45,115 nucleotides of DNA, taken from positions 1 to 45,115 of the forward strand of contig NZ_AUMJ01000050.1 in assembly GCF_000430625.1 (NCBI RefSeq), read 5' to 3'. Shown here in pieces: positions 26,232 to 34,754 of this stretch. Position numbers and translations under genes: made by a program. The notes below the pieces were generated by a model. It worked only from the letters and a program-made list of their open reading frames with translations, made no database searches and had not been told where the DNA came from. The stretch is from Aneurinibacillus terranovensis DSM 18919 (GTDB taxonomy: Bacteria > Bacillota > Bacilli > Aneurinibacillales > Aneurinibacillaceae). Numbering within the stretch: the first letter of the stretch is position 1; each line of letters opens with the position of its first letter.

Positions 26232-27098
26232 ATGGAGCTTCGACATCTTATCACTTTCAAGACCATTGTGGAGCGAGGTGGTTTTAGAAAAGCCGCTGAA
26301 CATCTTGGTTATGCCCAATCTTCCGTGACGACTCATATCAAAGAATTAGAAGAGGAATTAGGAAAACCTTTGTTTGATCGACTAGGTAAGAAAGTAATTC
26401 TTACTGATTCCGGACAACAATTTTTCCCTTACGCTATCAAGATTATTGAACTTTACTCCGAAGCAAAATATACGCTGAATACAGAGGATGAACCTACAGG
26501 TGATTTAATTATCGGGGCATCAGAATCTTTAACTGTATGCCGGATTCCTTCCATTCTTCTCGATTATAAAAAGAATTACCCTAAGGTTAATCTGTCGCTT
26601 AAATCCCTTGACCACGTTAATCTTGCATCAAGTCTCCAAAATGGAGACATCGATTTAGCATTGGTATTAGAAAAAGATGACTGGTCCTTACCGGAACTTC
26701 ACTGTGAAAAAGTAAAAAAGGAAAAAATGGTTCTAATAAGTCCGATAGAAGGCGACGGAAATAAAAAAACAGTTCTCTACACCGAGGGGAACTGTAGTTA
26801 TAAAAATGTATTTGTTGAGTATATAAAAGACAAACAAATGGAGGTTAAAGAAAGCCTGGATTTTGGGAGCATCGAAGCCATCAAACAATGCGTGGTAAGT
26901 GGATTAGGCATTTCCATGATGCCTTACTTTTCAGTGAAAGAAGAGATCGAGAGTAAAAAATTAAAAGGAGAAGTCATTGATTCAAATCAGCCTGCAATCT
27001 CCACCTTCATTACTTATCACAAAGATAAATGGCTTTCTTCCTCAATGAATGCCATGATTTCATTAATAAAAATTCATTCTCAAAAATGGCTCTATTAA
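26232..27098 (+). CDS. LysR-family transcriptional regulator
   Basis: A 288-residue LysR-type regulator. The N-terminal winged helix is MELRHLITFKTIVERGGFRKAAEHLGYAQSSVTTHIKELEEELGKPLFDRLGKKVILTDSG. The effector domain follows (LIIGASESLTVCRIPSILLDYKKNYPKV...GDIDLALVLE...VVSGLGISMMPYFSV). It is divergent from the truncated FrnE-like and old-yellow-enzyme genes, the usual arrangement for a LysR protein and its target. AAGGAG lies 13 bases before the ATG. The inducer is unknown. A strong terminator follows. Confidence 0.9.
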   Translation: MELRHLITFKTIVERGGFRKAAEHLGYAQSSVTTHIKELEEELGKPLFDRLGKKVILTDSGQQFFPYAIKIIELYSEAKYTLNTEDEPTGDLIIGASESLTVCRIPSILLDYKKNYPKVNLSLKSLDHVNLASSLQNGDIDLALVLEKDDWSLPELHCEKVKKEKMVLISPIEGDGNKKTVLYTEGNCSYKNVFVEYIKDKQMEVKESLDFGSIEAIKQCVVSGLGISMMPYFSVKEEIESKKLKGEVIDSNQPAISTFITYHKDKWLSSSMNAMISLIKIHSQKWLY

Positions 27099-27163
27099 AA
27101 GCTAGATTATGGAAACAAGGGAAACTCCTTTCAGATAATCCGAATAAAAACCAGGAGAAAACC

Positions 27164-27206
27164 AAAAAGGACACGATTCAGATGGTTTCAATCGTGTCCT
27201 TTTTTA
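27164..27206 (+). terminator. intrinsic terminator of the LysR gene
   Basis: AAAAGGACACGATT pairs exactly with AATCGTGTCCTTTT, followed by TTT. Confidence 0.88.
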
Positions 27207-27212
27207 CATAAC

Positions 27213-27484
27213 TTTTACCTGTCGTACTCATTAGCGGGGGAATTGGAATTACCCCTTTACTCAGCATGTTAAATACCATCGTAGACAAGCAGCCACAACG
27301 TCAGGTTACTTTTATTCATGCAACAACCAATAGCAAAACACACGCTTTTAAAGAACACTTGGTTCAATTAAAATCAAATCATCAAAATGTAAAATCTTTT
27401 GTACTCTACGATTCTCCAATTGAAGAGGATCGGGCTGCCCAGAATAGAAATCTGGATGCTGCTTTCATTTACGAGAGGATGTAA
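27213..27484 (+). pseudogene. flavohaemoprotein (hmp) FAD/NAD-domain fragment
   Basis: The frame from about 27213 reads LLPVVLISGGIGITPLLSML, then NTIVDKQPQRQVTFIHATTNSKTHAFKEHL. This matches the NAD-binding part of flavohaemoglobin (nitric oxide dioxygenase). The globin and most of the FAD domain are missing upstream, and the C-terminus changes after about 70 residues (NRNLDAAFIYERM). It directly abuts the LysR terminator, so it is a leftover without a promoter. Confidence 0.75.
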
Positions 27485-27497
27485 TGACACCTCACCA

Positions 27498-28049
27498 TTA
27501 TTTGAGTAAGTTAATAAATTCACGCATGAATCCTGGCAAATCCGGCCATGCTTGACCTGAAACAAGATTTTGATGGGTGTGAATGTTTTTGTTGATATAC
27601 GTAGCTCCACAGGCTCTTACATCTGGCTCACAAGAAGGATAAGCTGTGTACTCTCGGCCCTTCATCAAATCTGGAATCACCGTAAGCAGCTGTGCAGCAT
27701 GACAAATCGCTCCAACTGGCTTATTCTTCTCAAAGAAGTGGCTGACAATCTTCGGTACTGCTTCATACATACGGATGTATTCGGGTGCCCGGCCTCCCGG
27801 AATAATCAATCCATCATATTGTTCAGGATTAACATCAGCGAAAGCTACATGAGATTCAAGATCGTATGCTGGTTTTTCCACAAACGTCTCCATTCCCTCG
27901 ATAAAGTCATGACTAACTGTGTGTAGCTTTTTAACAGAAGGGGATGCGATAGATACATCAAACCCCTCTTCTAAACAACGGTAATAAGGATAGAAAACTT
28001 CAAGGGCCTCAACTGCGTCTCCTGTTACAATTAGTACTTTTTTACTCAT
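27498..28049 (-). CDS. DJ-1/PfpI-family protein
   Basis: A 183-residue protein of the DJ-1/PfpI superfamily. The N-terminal Glu is in GDAVEALEVFYPYY, the glycine-rich loop is DGLIIPGGRAPEYIR, and the nucleophile elbow is PVGAICHAAQLLT with the reactive Cys. GATYINKNIHTHQNLVSGQAWPDLPGFMREFINLL is the usual C-terminus. Members act as glyoxalases/deglycases, chaperones or intracellular peptidases. GAGGGG precedes the ATG. Beside a formaldehyde-related island a role in electrophile defence is conceivable (inference). Confidence 0.88.
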   Translation of the reverse strand: MSKKVLIVTGDAVEALEVFYPYYRCLEEGFDVSIASPSVKKLHTVSHDFIEGMETFVEKPAYDLESHVAFADVNPEQYDGLIIPGGRAPEYIRMYEAVPKIVSHFFEKNKPVGAICHAAQLLTVIPDLMKGREYTAYPSCEPDVRACGATYINKNIHTHQNLVSGQAWPDLPGFMREFINLLK

Positions 28050-28087
28050 AAATATAACCCCTCATTCAATAATGTAATAATAATGTG

Positions 28088-28482
28088 CTAAAAGTTTGCT
28101 TTCTCGCCTTTAAATGCAGCAATGTAAATTTGTTTCATTTCCTCCACGGACACTTCTCGTGGATTGGATGGAGTACAAGGGTCCTCGACCGCTCCTGCTG
28201 CCATCTGATCCAAATGTTTTTCGAACTGGGCTTCATTGACACCAAATTCCTGGAGCGTTAATGGCAGGTTCAACGTTTTATTTAAGCGGCGAAGCAAATC
28301 GGTTAATGAATCGATTTGCCGCCCTTTTGAGCGGTTTGGATAGACGGATCGTTTTCAACACCTTCAATAAGTTGAGTTTCTATGCCAGCCTTGTGCAAAT
28401 AGGACTGGATTTTATCAAGGTAACCCGATTTTCTAATGGATTGACCCCCAATAACGATGGTTGCTTTTTTCCCTATACGCAT
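28088..28482 (-). pseudogene. iron-containing alcohol dehydrogenase, two ends joined by a deletion
   Basis: The N-terminal part (28482 to about 28310) reads GKKATIVIGGQSIRKSGYLD, then KIQSYLHKAGIETQLIEGVENDPSIQTAQKG, as in group III iron alcohol dehydrogenases. After a frame change at about 28305-28312 it jumps to the very C-terminus, DLLRRLNKTLNLPLTLQEFG, then EKHLDQMAAGAVEDPCTPSNPREVSVEEM. The roughly 250 residues between, including the nucleotide and iron ligands, are missing. The 5' end is itself fused to the hxlB fragment. Whether it was a methanol, butanol or other alcohol dehydrogenase cannot be decided. Confidence 0.8.
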
Positions 28483-28672
28483 CGAAGCTCATCTGCATCA
28501 TTCACATGGCAAAAGCCTTGGACATTAATTCAGATCGACCTGCACCAGCAACAAAGATTTTCTTTGCCTGGAGTATCGCATCGACCAATTTTTCAGCTTC
28601 TTCATTTATTAGCAAACCGGCGGTCCGATGTAATTCATTTATAATTTCAGTAAAGTATCCCGTTGTCTGCAT
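28475..28672 (-). pseudogene. hxlB: 6-phospho-3-hexuloisomerase (HxlB/Phi), N-terminal third with nonsense codon
   Basis: The frame from ATG 28672 reads MQTTGYFTEIINELHRTAGL, then LVDAILQAKKIFVAGAGRSELMSKAFAM, the sugar-isomerase opening of hexuloisomerases (G-A-G-R-S phosphosugar site). A TGA at 28502-28504 follows FAM; the same frame continues MMQMSFDAY, so a single C-to-T change of an Arg CGA codon explains the stop. After DAY (about 28475) the gene is replaced by the alcohol dehydrogenase fragment. The intact protein is about 185 residues. It would convert hexulose-6-phosphate made by HxlA to fructose-6-phosphate. It begins 8 bases after the hxlA stop. Confidence 0.82.
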
Positions 28673-28679
28673 GTTTTCA

Positions 28680-29312
28680 TTACCCTTGTTTAATCATTTT
28701 TTGCATTTGGGCAGCTACCGCTTGTTTATCTTCTTGTCCGGTAATCCCGCCCCCTACAATGACAAGGTCAGGATTGGCTTTAATCACTTCTGGCAGTGTC
28801 TCTAATTTAATACCACCTGCAATCGCTGTTTTTGCATTTTTCACGGCACGCTTAATCGTCCGAAGATCTTCGAATGAGTTTTGCCCGACCGCCTGAAGGT
28901 CGTACCCGGTGTGTACACAAATATAATCTACACCGAGCGCGTCCAACTCTTTCGCCCGTCCTTCAAGATCCTTTATAGCAATCATGTCAACCAGGATTTT
29001 TTTACCTTGTTTTCTCGCTTCTTCCACTGCACCTTTGATTGACTCGTCTTCCGCGGCCCCTAATATCGTGATAATATCAGCGCCAGCTTCGGATGCCTTC
29101 ATCACTTCATATCCGGCTGCGTCCATAATTTTCAGGTCTGCCAGCACTTTTAAATTAGGGAATTCTTCTTTAATCTCTTTTACTGCCCTAAGACCTTCAT
29201 TAATAACAACCGGCGTACCAATTTCTACAATGTCAATATATTCTTCAACCTCTTTTACCACCTTCTTCGCTTCTGGGATGTTTACAAGGTCTAACGCTAA
29301 TTGAAGTTCCAT
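28680..29312 (-). CDS. hxlA: 3-hexulose-6-phosphate synthase
   Basis: A 210-residue (beta/alpha)8 enzyme of the orotidine-monophosphate-decarboxylase superfamily. It condenses formaldehyde with ribulose-5-phosphate to give D-arabino-3-hexulose-6-phosphate. Diagnostic sequence: MELQLALDLVNIPEAKKVVKEVEEYIDIVEIGTPVVINEGL, then VLADLKIMDAAGYEV (catalytic D-x-K-x-x-D-like site), VDMIAIKDLEGRAKELDALGVDYICVHTGYD, and AIAGGIKLETLPEV with VIVGGGIT (phosphate site). The start at 29312 gives the exact family length; upstream in-frame codons belong to the leader. It has its own promoter with an HxlR-like element and is followed by the broken hxlB. Confidence 0.95.
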   Translation of the reverse strand: MELQLALDLVNIPEAKKVVKEVEEYIDIVEIGTPVVINEGLRAVKEIKEEFPNLKVLADLKIMDAAGYEVMKASEAGADIITILGAAEDESIKGAVEEARKQGKKILVDMIAIKDLEGRAKELDALGVDYICVHTGYDLQAVGQNSFEDLRTIKRAVKNAKTAIAGGIKLETLPEVIKANPDLVIVGGGITGQEDKQAVAAQMQKMIKQG

Positions 29313-29363
29313 ACATTCATCCACTCCTACCAAAAATGTAAATACCATCTGTAACGGATTGGC

Positions 29364-29401
29364 ACTAATGACAAGTTGGTTTTTTCTCAAGCGCCATTAG
29401 T
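29364..29401 (-). other. possible hairpin in the hxlA leader
   Basis: ACTAATG and CATTAGT can pair, with additional partial pairing inside (CTTG/CAAG), in the transcribed leader between promoter and start codon. It has no T-run in the sense direction. The significance is unknown. Confidence 0.35.
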
Positions 29402-29441
29402 ATGACCATTCCCCGTGTTTGTTATTTCCAACACAGTTGTT

Positions 29442-29497
29442 AGTATAATATGTATCATTTCACTTTGTAAGTATGCACTTTATTATCATATAGTGAT
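29442..29497 (-). promoter_or_regulatory. hxlA promoter with HxlR-type element
   Basis: On the minus strand TTACAA (29470-29465), a 17-bp spacer and TATACT (29447-29442) form a promoter. Upstream and overlapping the -35 box is the element at 29465-29497, which matches 31 of 33 positions at 33100-33132 in front of zwf and hxlR. In Bacillus subtilis HxlR activates hxlAB from repeats just upstream of the promoter, so this is the likely HxlR site. Confidence 0.75.
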
Positions 29498-29584
29498 GAA
29501 AAAGTTATATAGTATCAAAAAATATACCATTAGATGTAATGTGGGTAGAGGATATATTCCTCCATGCCGGGCATATAAACTGAA

Positions 29585-29609
29585 AACCCTGCACCGTAAG
29601 TACAGGGCC
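29585..29609 (-). terminator. terminator after gnd
   Basis: CCCTG-x-AC pairs with GT-x-CAGGG around a TACGG/CCGTA loop. On the minus strand it is followed by TTTTC. It ends the zwf-pgi-gnd transcript before the separate hxlA promoter. Confidence 0.65.
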
Positions 29610-29639
29610 TTATAAATAATTTTCACATGTAACAAAACC

Positions 29640-31055
29640 TTATTTTCGGAGCCAGTCTGTATGAAAAACGCCTTCCTTATCTACACGTTGGTATGTGTGC
29701 GCACCAAAATAATCTCGCTGCGCCTGCAGCAAATTGGCCGGTAACGTTTCTGTACGGTAGCTGTCATAGTAAGCTAGAGCGCTAGAGAAGGATGGCACTG
29801 GAATACCACGCTGAATAGCGAGACCTACAACCTCACGTAGTGCGGATTGATAACTCTCCACGATTTCTTTAAAATAAGGGTCTAGCAATAAGTTAGCTAA
29901 ATCAGGATCACGATCATAAGCCTCCTTAATTTTTTGCAGGAATTGCGCGCGGATGATACAACCGCCGCGGAAAATCATGGCGATATCCCCGTAACGCAGA
30001 TTCCAATTATATTCTTCAGAAGCGGCACGCATTTGTGCGAAACCCTGGGCATACGAGCAAATTTTACTCATATATAAAGCCTTACGGACAGCTTCTATTA
30101 CCTCTTCTCTATTGCCTTCAAACGCTTTGTTTTCTGGTCCCTTTAAAAGCTTGCTTGCTTTTACACGTTCTTCTTTCATAGCAGAGATAAATCGGGCAAA
30201 CACAGATTCCGTAATAATCGGAAGGGGAACGCCTAAATCCAACGCACTTTGGCTGGTCCACTTCCCTGTCCCTTTTTGACCTGCTGTGTCTAAAATCACG
30301 TCAACGAGCGGTTTCCCTGTTTCTTCGTCTACCTTTGTAAAAATGTCTGCTGTAATTTCAATCAAATAGCTATCTAATTCACCTTTATTCCATTCTTCGA
30401 ACACTTCATGAAGTTCTCCGGCGCCTAAGCCAAGAACATGCTTCATAATAAAATAAGCTTCCGAAATGAGCTGCATGTCCCCATATTCAATGCCGTTATG
30501 AACCATTTTTACATAATGCCCCGCACCGTTCGGCCCAATATATGTACAGCAAGGGTCTCCATTTACTTTCGCTGAAATCGCCTTTAAAATCGGTTCTACA
30601 AGCTCATACGCTTCTTTTTGACCGCCCGGCATAATAGAAGGACCTTTTAATGCACCTTCTTCGCCGCCTGAAACACCTGTACCAATAAAATGAATACCCG
30701 CGGCTTCTAATTCTTTGTTGCGTCTTATTGTGTCCTGGAAAAATGTATTTCCACCATCGATAAGAATGTCTCCTTTTTCAAGGTAAGGTTTTAACGAATC
30801 AATCGTTGCATCCGTTGGCGCGCCCGCTTTTACCATTAACAAAATTTTACGCGGCTTTTCCAGTGAATTTACAAATTCTTCAATCGTAGAGGTGCCGACA
30901 AAATTTTTCCCTTCCGCTTCCGTCTTTAAAAACTCTTCGGTTTTTTCGAATGAACGGTTGTAAACAGAAACAGAATAGCCCCGGCTTTCAATATTCAGAG
31001 CAAGATTTTTCCCCATCACCGCCAAACCAATTACACCAATTTGTTGTTGTGCCAT
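29640..31055 (-). CDS. gnd: 6-phosphogluconate dehydrogenase (decarboxylating)
   Basis: A 471-residue enzyme that oxidatively decarboxylates 6-phosphogluconate to ribulose-5-phosphate, CO2 and NADPH. The N-terminal Rossmann motif is [30 protein letters not shown]. The catalytic region is [21 protein letters not shown], with [19 protein letters not shown] and [37 protein letters not shown]. The substrate-binding C-terminus is [20 protein letters not shown]. It lies 31 bp after pgi in the same operon. Next to hxlA its product, ribulose-5-phosphate, is the acceptor for formaldehyde. Confidence 0.97.
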   Translation of the reverse strand: MAQQQIGVIGLAVMGKNLALNIESRGYSVSVYNRSFEKTEEFLKTEAEGKNFVGTSTIEEFVNSLEKPRKILLMVKAGAPTDATIDSLKPYLEKGDILIDGGNTFFQDTIRRNKELEAAGIHFIGTGVSGGEEGALKGPSIMPGGQKEAYELVEPILKAISAKVNGDPCCTYIGPNGAGHYVKMVHNGIEYGDMQLISEAYFIMKHVLGLGAGELHEVFEEWNKGELDSYLIEITADIFTKVDEETGKPLVDVILDTAGQKGTGKWTSQSALDLGVPLPIITESVFARFISAMKEERVKASKLLKGPENKAFEGNREEVIEAVRKALYMSKICSYAQGFAQMRAASEEYNWNLRYGDIAMIFRGGCIIRAQFLQKIKEAYDRDPDLANLLLDPYFKEIVESYQSALREVVGLAIQRGIPVPSFSSALAYYDSYRTETLPANLLQAQRDYFGAHTYQRVDKEGVFHTDWLRK

Positions 31056-31086
31056 TTGTAATCACCTCTTATTTAATTTAACTAGC

Positions 31087-32424
31087 TTATTTGGATAAAC
31101 GTTTCTCAAGTTCATCTTTTTCTTTTTCAAAGCCTGGCTTGCCAAGTAAGGCAAACATATTCTTCTTATACGCTTCTACTCCTGGCTGATCGAACGGATT
31201 GACGCCAAGCAGATGGCCGCTGATACCGCACGCCTTTTCGAAGAAGTACACCATTTCACCAAACGTGTATTCATTCATTTCATCCAATTCAACAAGCAAG
31301 TTAGGGACTCCCCCATCCACATGGGCCAAAAGAGTACCTTGAAAGGCTTTCTTGTTCACCTCATCCATCGTCTTACCAGCCAAGAAGTTCAATCCATCGA
31401 TATTTTCCGGATCTTCTTGAATCGTCAACTTAACTTTAGGTTTCTTTACCTGCAGCACCGTTTCAATAAGATTTCGGCGGCCTTCCTGTACGTATTGTCC
31501 CATGGAATGCAGATCCGTTGTAAAATCAACGGATGCAGGGAAAAGACCCTTCTGGTTCTTCCCCTCACTTTCTCCAAACAGTTGCTTCCACCATTCGGAT
31601 ACATAATGAAGCGACGGTTCGTAGTTAACAAGTAATTCAATGGCCTTCCCTTTACGGTAAAGCGCATTTCGTACCGCAGCATACTGATAGCATTCATTAT
31701 TCAACAGATCCGGGTTGTTGTATTTGCGACAAGCCTCTGCCGCTCCTTCCATCATCCGGTCAATATCAAGTCCGGCAGCCGCAATTGGCAAAAGGCCAAC
31801 GGCCGTCAATACAGAATATCTTCCGCCCACGTCATCCGGAATCACAAAGGATTCATATCCTTCTTCATCGGCCAACTTTTTTAACGCTCCCTTTGCCTGG
31901 TCAGTGGTAACATAAATACGCTTTTTCGCTTCCTCTTTTCCATATTTCTTATCCATATAGTCACGGAAAATACGGAAAGCAACCGCAGGCTCCGTCGTTG
32001 TTCCAGATTTAGAAATGACATTAAGAGAAATATCTTTGTCTTTTATCACTTCTAACAAATGGGATATATAGGTGGAACTGATATTCTGGCCAGCAAAATA
32101 GATTTGTGTTGTATTGTTCATTTGGTTATGGAAGGTATGGGATAAGGCTTCGATCGCCGCCCGTGCACCTAAATAGGAGCCGCCAATTCCAATAACAATC
32201 AACGCATCTGAACTGTTCCTGATTCTCTCAGCAGCTTGTTTAATTCGCATAAATTCGTCTTTATCATAGCAAAGCGGTAAATCAACCCAGCCAAGAAAAT
32301 CAGAGCCTGGTCCCTGTTTTTCATGAAGCATACTGTGAGCGACTTTCACAAACTCACTCAAATAATCGACTTCACTCTGTTCCACAAAAGATAATGCATT
32401 CGAATAATCAAAAGAAACCGTCAT
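31087..32424 (-). CDS. pgi: glucose-6-phosphate isomerase
   Basis: A 445-residue phosphoglucose isomerase of the short Bacillus type that interconverts fructose-6-phosphate and glucose-6-phosphate. Family blocks are [88 protein letters not shown] and [18 protein letters not shown]. In this operon it would turn fructose-6-phosphate from the RuMP reactions back to glucose-6-phosphate, closing the oxidative cycle with zwf and gnd. Confidence 0.97.
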   Translation of the reverse strand: MTVSFDYSNALSFVEQSEVDYLSEFVKVAHSMLHEKQGPGSDFLGWVDLPLCYDKDEFMRIKQAAERIRNSSDALIVIGIGGSYLGARAAIEALSHTFHNQMNNTTQIYFAGQNISSTYISHLLEVIKDKDISLNVISKSGTTTEPAVAFRIFRDYMDKKYGKEEAKKRIYVTTDQAKGALKKLADEEGYESFVIPDDVGGRYSVLTAVGLLPIAAAGLDIDRMMEGAAEACRKYNNPDLLNNECYQYAAVRNALYRKGKAIELLVNYEPSLHYVSEWWKQLFGESEGKNQKGLFPASVDFTTDLHSMGQYVQEGRRNLIETVLQVKKPKVKLTIQEDPENIDGLNFLAGKTMDEVNKKAFQGTLLAHVDGGVPNLLVELDEMNEYTFGEMVYFFEKACGISGHLLGVNPFDQPGVEAYKKNMFALLGKPGFEKEKDELEKRLSK

Positions 32425-32469
32425 ACAACATCTCCCTTTTCAATTAAAATTATTACTGCTAATATCATC

Positions 32470-32962
32470 TCATTTATTTTGGTCTTTTGACCTCAAATCA
32501 TGCCCGAACGGCTTTTCAATAATCAGACGTTTCCACCCTTTTGTAAAGCCTAATCCACTCTCCTTGATATTCGACGTAATCACATCAAAAAACTCTGGCC
32601 CAACGGATAAATAAAACATCCGATTTTCAGGAAGATTCAGCTCCTTTTCCCTTTGTTGGACCAGTTGAAGGGCATTTTTGTATCCTTCGGTATCCGTTAC
32701 ATCTAAAGAGCGGTACCGAAACGCGTGCAAAAACTGTCCCATTTTATAGCTGTCATTTGTTGAACGCCTGGAAAACGTTCTTAATGATTGTTCCACATAG
32801 GTTTGAAATTCAGCATCAGACATTTCTCTTCTGCCTATCCCAATAATTGAAAATGAATGAGGCATTTTTTGATCAAGAAACAAATTATATATAGCAGGGA
32901 AAATTTTCCTTTTTTGCTAAATCCCCTGTCGCCCCAAACAAGACAAAGGTCATTGGATCCAC
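32470..32962 (-). pseudogene. zwf: glucose-6-phosphate dehydrogenase, frameshifted and truncated
   Basis: From a GTG at 32962 (GGAGG eight bases upstream) the frame reads VDPMTFVLFGATGDLAKK and then goes out of frame. The expected R-K-I-F-P-A-I-Y-N-L-F-L is read in another frame from about 32920 and runs to IIEKPFGHDL, the conserved G6PDH sequence around the substrate Lys. The shift is explained by one extra A in an A6 tract (minus strand, about 32915). After GHDL the frame ends with RSKDQNK and a stop; about 330 C-terminal residues are absent before pgi. So the gene has two independent lesions. The active copy, if any, must be elsewhere. Confidence 0.85.
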
Positions 32963-33076
32963 TTTTGATTCCTCCCTTTTTTAAAACATTCTCCTAGAAG
33001 AAAAATGTTCGATTCCTTTTTTTACTTGTACAGCTAGCAATGTCTCTTAATGTTGCCCTTTGCATGTACAGATACT

Positions 33077-33162
33077 ACTATACCGTGTATAATATCATTT
33101 TGTAAGTATACACTTAATTATCATATAGTGATAAAAAAAACACATAGCATCATAAATGATAC
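33077..33162. promoter_or_regulatory. divergent zwf/hxlR promoter region with HxlR-type element
   Basis: On the minus strand TTACAA (33105-33100), a 17-bp spacer and TATAGT (33082-33077) form the zwf-pgi-gnd promoter. Read on the plus strand the same hexamer, TTGTAA, with TATAGT (33124-33129) after 18 bp could serve hxlR. The element 33100-33132 is shared, 31/33, with the hxlA promoter at 29465-29497, and weaker similarity continues to about 33162. This suggests one HxlR site controlling both directions. Confidence 0.7.
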
Positions 33163-33194
33163 CAAGTGTTGCAATGGATATGGAGGTGAAACAA

Positions 33195-33560
33195 ATGGCA
33201 CGTGTTCCTAATAAGACGTTTAACTGTGAAAAAGAATTAACACTTTCCATCATCGGTGGAAAGTGGAAGATGATTATTTTGTGGCATTTAGGAAAAAGTG
33301 GAACCAAGCGTTTCAGCGAATTGAAAGCCCTTATCCCAGACATTACACACAAAATGCTGGTTAATCACCTGCGGGAACTGGAAGAAGATCAGATTGTCCA
33401 CCGTGAAGTATACCCTGTTGTCCCGCCAAAAGTGGAATATTCATTGACAGAGCACGGAAGAAGCCTGATGCCTGTCCTGGATTCTATGTATGAATGGGGT
33501 AAAAATTATATGGAAACTGCAATGAAAGACAAGGTAACCATTAAGGAATCCAGCCAGTAG
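33195..33560 (+). CDS. hxlR: HxlR-family transcriptional regulator
   Basis: A 121-residue winged-helix protein of the HxlR/DUF24 family: [92 protein letters not shown]. In Bacillus subtilis HxlR is the formaldehyde-dependent activator of hxlAB. One Cys (C11, in NCEKEL) sits at the position used for aldehyde/thiol sensing in this family. Start at 33195 chosen because GGAGGTG precedes it. Its position divergent from zwf-pgi-gnd and near hxlA supports the assignment. Confidence 0.88.
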   Translation: MARVPNKTFNCEKELTLSIIGGKWKMIILWHLGKSGTKRFSELKALIPDITHKMLVNHLRELEEDQIVHREVYPVVPPKVEYSLTEHGRSLMPVLDSMYEWGKNYMETAMKDKVTIKESSQ

Positions 33561-33648
33561 GAAATCTTTGCTAACCAATAACAGTTCTATGTTGAATCAC
33601 TCTTTATTTTCCTTTTTTATATCTAATCAGAAGATTATGGATAAAAAG

Positions 33649-33680
33649 ATGAAACCTAGTATATATCTAGGTCTCATCTG
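33649..33680. other. hairpin downstream of hxlR
   Basis: GATGAAACCTAG and CTAGGTCTCATC (one mismatch) are separated by TATATAT. It could stabilise the hxlR transcript end; no clear T-run. The rest of 33561-33856 holds no convincing gene. Confidence 0.4.
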
Positions 33681-33856
33681 CCTGTTGATAAAGATACCCT
33701 GTTCGTCTATACCTGCGTTTTTCATTAATTCAAGTTGTCTGTTTTCGTTCTGCTGCCTTTCCACTATTTTTTTCCATATCCTTATTTTCTAATCAAGCCG
33801 TTCCGTAGGATATGTTGGCGGGGTAAACAGTGATTTTCACGTTATTTCCCAAAAAG

Positions 33857-33904
33857 AAAAAACGCCGATTTGGGCTAAATTCAAATCAAAACGGCGTTTT
33901 TTAT
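33857..33904. terminator. terminator between hxlR and the TauE/SafE gene
   Basis: AAAAACGCCG pairs with CGGCGTTTTTT around a 24-base interval that can itself pair (ATTTGGG...). It can serve the convergent genes on either side. Confidence 0.7.
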
Positions 33905-33956
33905 GCTTCTGCTGTTTACTATAACGGATGTTATCAGTTGTCTCTTCATTTATTAT

Positions 33957-34754
33957 TTATCCAAGAATACTGATCCATATTTTGATCGCAGTCAACGATA
34001 TTAAAATTGCCAGACTGAAACGCAAAAATTTTACATTTAACAAACCGCTTACACGAGAACCTAACGCTGCACCAATTAAACTCCCGACCACGGTAAAAAC
34101 CGTTGGCCAAAACGGAATATGTCCGGCAGCCAGTTTTCCAATAATTCCTCCCATTGCAGAAGCAAACACGATGGCCAACGAAGAAGCTATCGTAATTCGT
34201 GTAGGAATTTTAAGAACCGTTAACATGATTGGAATCAAAATAAAAGCTCCCCCAGCTCCTACGATACCTGAAATAATTCCTACCAAAAATGCCGAAATTC
34301 CGGCTATCGATTTGCTAAAAGCCACTTGTTTAACATCGATGTCTTCTTTAGTTCCACCGCTTGGAATAAGCATCATAATGACCGCAAGGACTGCTAAAAC
34401 ACCATAAACAATGTTGATCGTATCACTCGGTAAAAATTTAGAACCCAATCCCCCAATTAAACTTCCGCTTAAGATGCTGACACCCATTATGGTGACTAGT
34501 CCTTTATGGACAACTGTTTTGCCAATCTTACTTTGTTTACGGAATGAAAGAACACCCGCTAAAGACGCAAAAAAGACTTGAAACATGCTTATAGATGAAA
34601 CTTCTTTAGGAGTAAATTGACCAACACCAACCCACTCAGGAACATATAATAAAAGAGGAAAATTGATGATTGCCCCACCTATACCTAATAACCCTGAAAA
34701 AAATGATCCAATGAAGCCAATTAGAAACATCACTACCAGAAGTGAAAAACCCAT
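33957..34754 (-). CDS. yrkJ: TauE/SafE-family sulfite/sulfur-compound exporter
   Basis: A 265-residue membrane protein with about eight helices in two TauE/SafE repeats: FLIGFIGSFFSGLLGIGGAIINFPLLLYVPEWVG in the first and ISGIVGAGGAFILIPIMLTVLKIPTRITIASSLAIVFASAMGGIIGKLAAG in the second. Members export sulfite, thiosulfate or organosulfonates. GGAGGGG precedes the ATG at 34754. It follows the rhodanese/MBL genes with a 330-bp gap and a terminator, the same neighbour set as yrkE-J of Bacillus subtilis, from which the symbol is borrowed. It would remove sulfite or thiosulfate produced by persulfide oxidation. Confidence 0.88.
   Translation of the reverse strand: MGFSLLVVMFLIGFIGSFFSGLLGIGGAIINFPLLLYVPEWVGVGQFTPKEVSSISMFQVFFASLAGVLSFRKQSKIGKTVVHKGLVTIMGVSILSGSLIGGLGSKFLPSDTINIVYGVLAVLAVIMMLIPSGGTKEDIDVKQVAFSKSIAGISAFLVGIISGIVGAGGAFILIPIMLTVLKIPTRITIASSLAIVFASAMGGIIGKLAAGHIPFWPTVFTVVGSLIGAALGSRVSGLLNVKFLRFSLAILISLTAIKIWISILG

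Noticed and set aside
31213-31635. 140-codon plus-strand frame inside pgi
   Set aside because: Antisense to well-conserved pgi sequence; no start signals.
33568-33792. 74-codon hydrophobic plus-strand frame after hxlR
   Set aside because: No ribosome site, it runs through a hairpin, and its Phe/Ser/Cys-rich composition reflects T-rich DNA.
33928-34407. 159-codon plus-strand frame inside the TauE/SafE gene
   Set aside because: Antisense to conserved transmembrane repeats.
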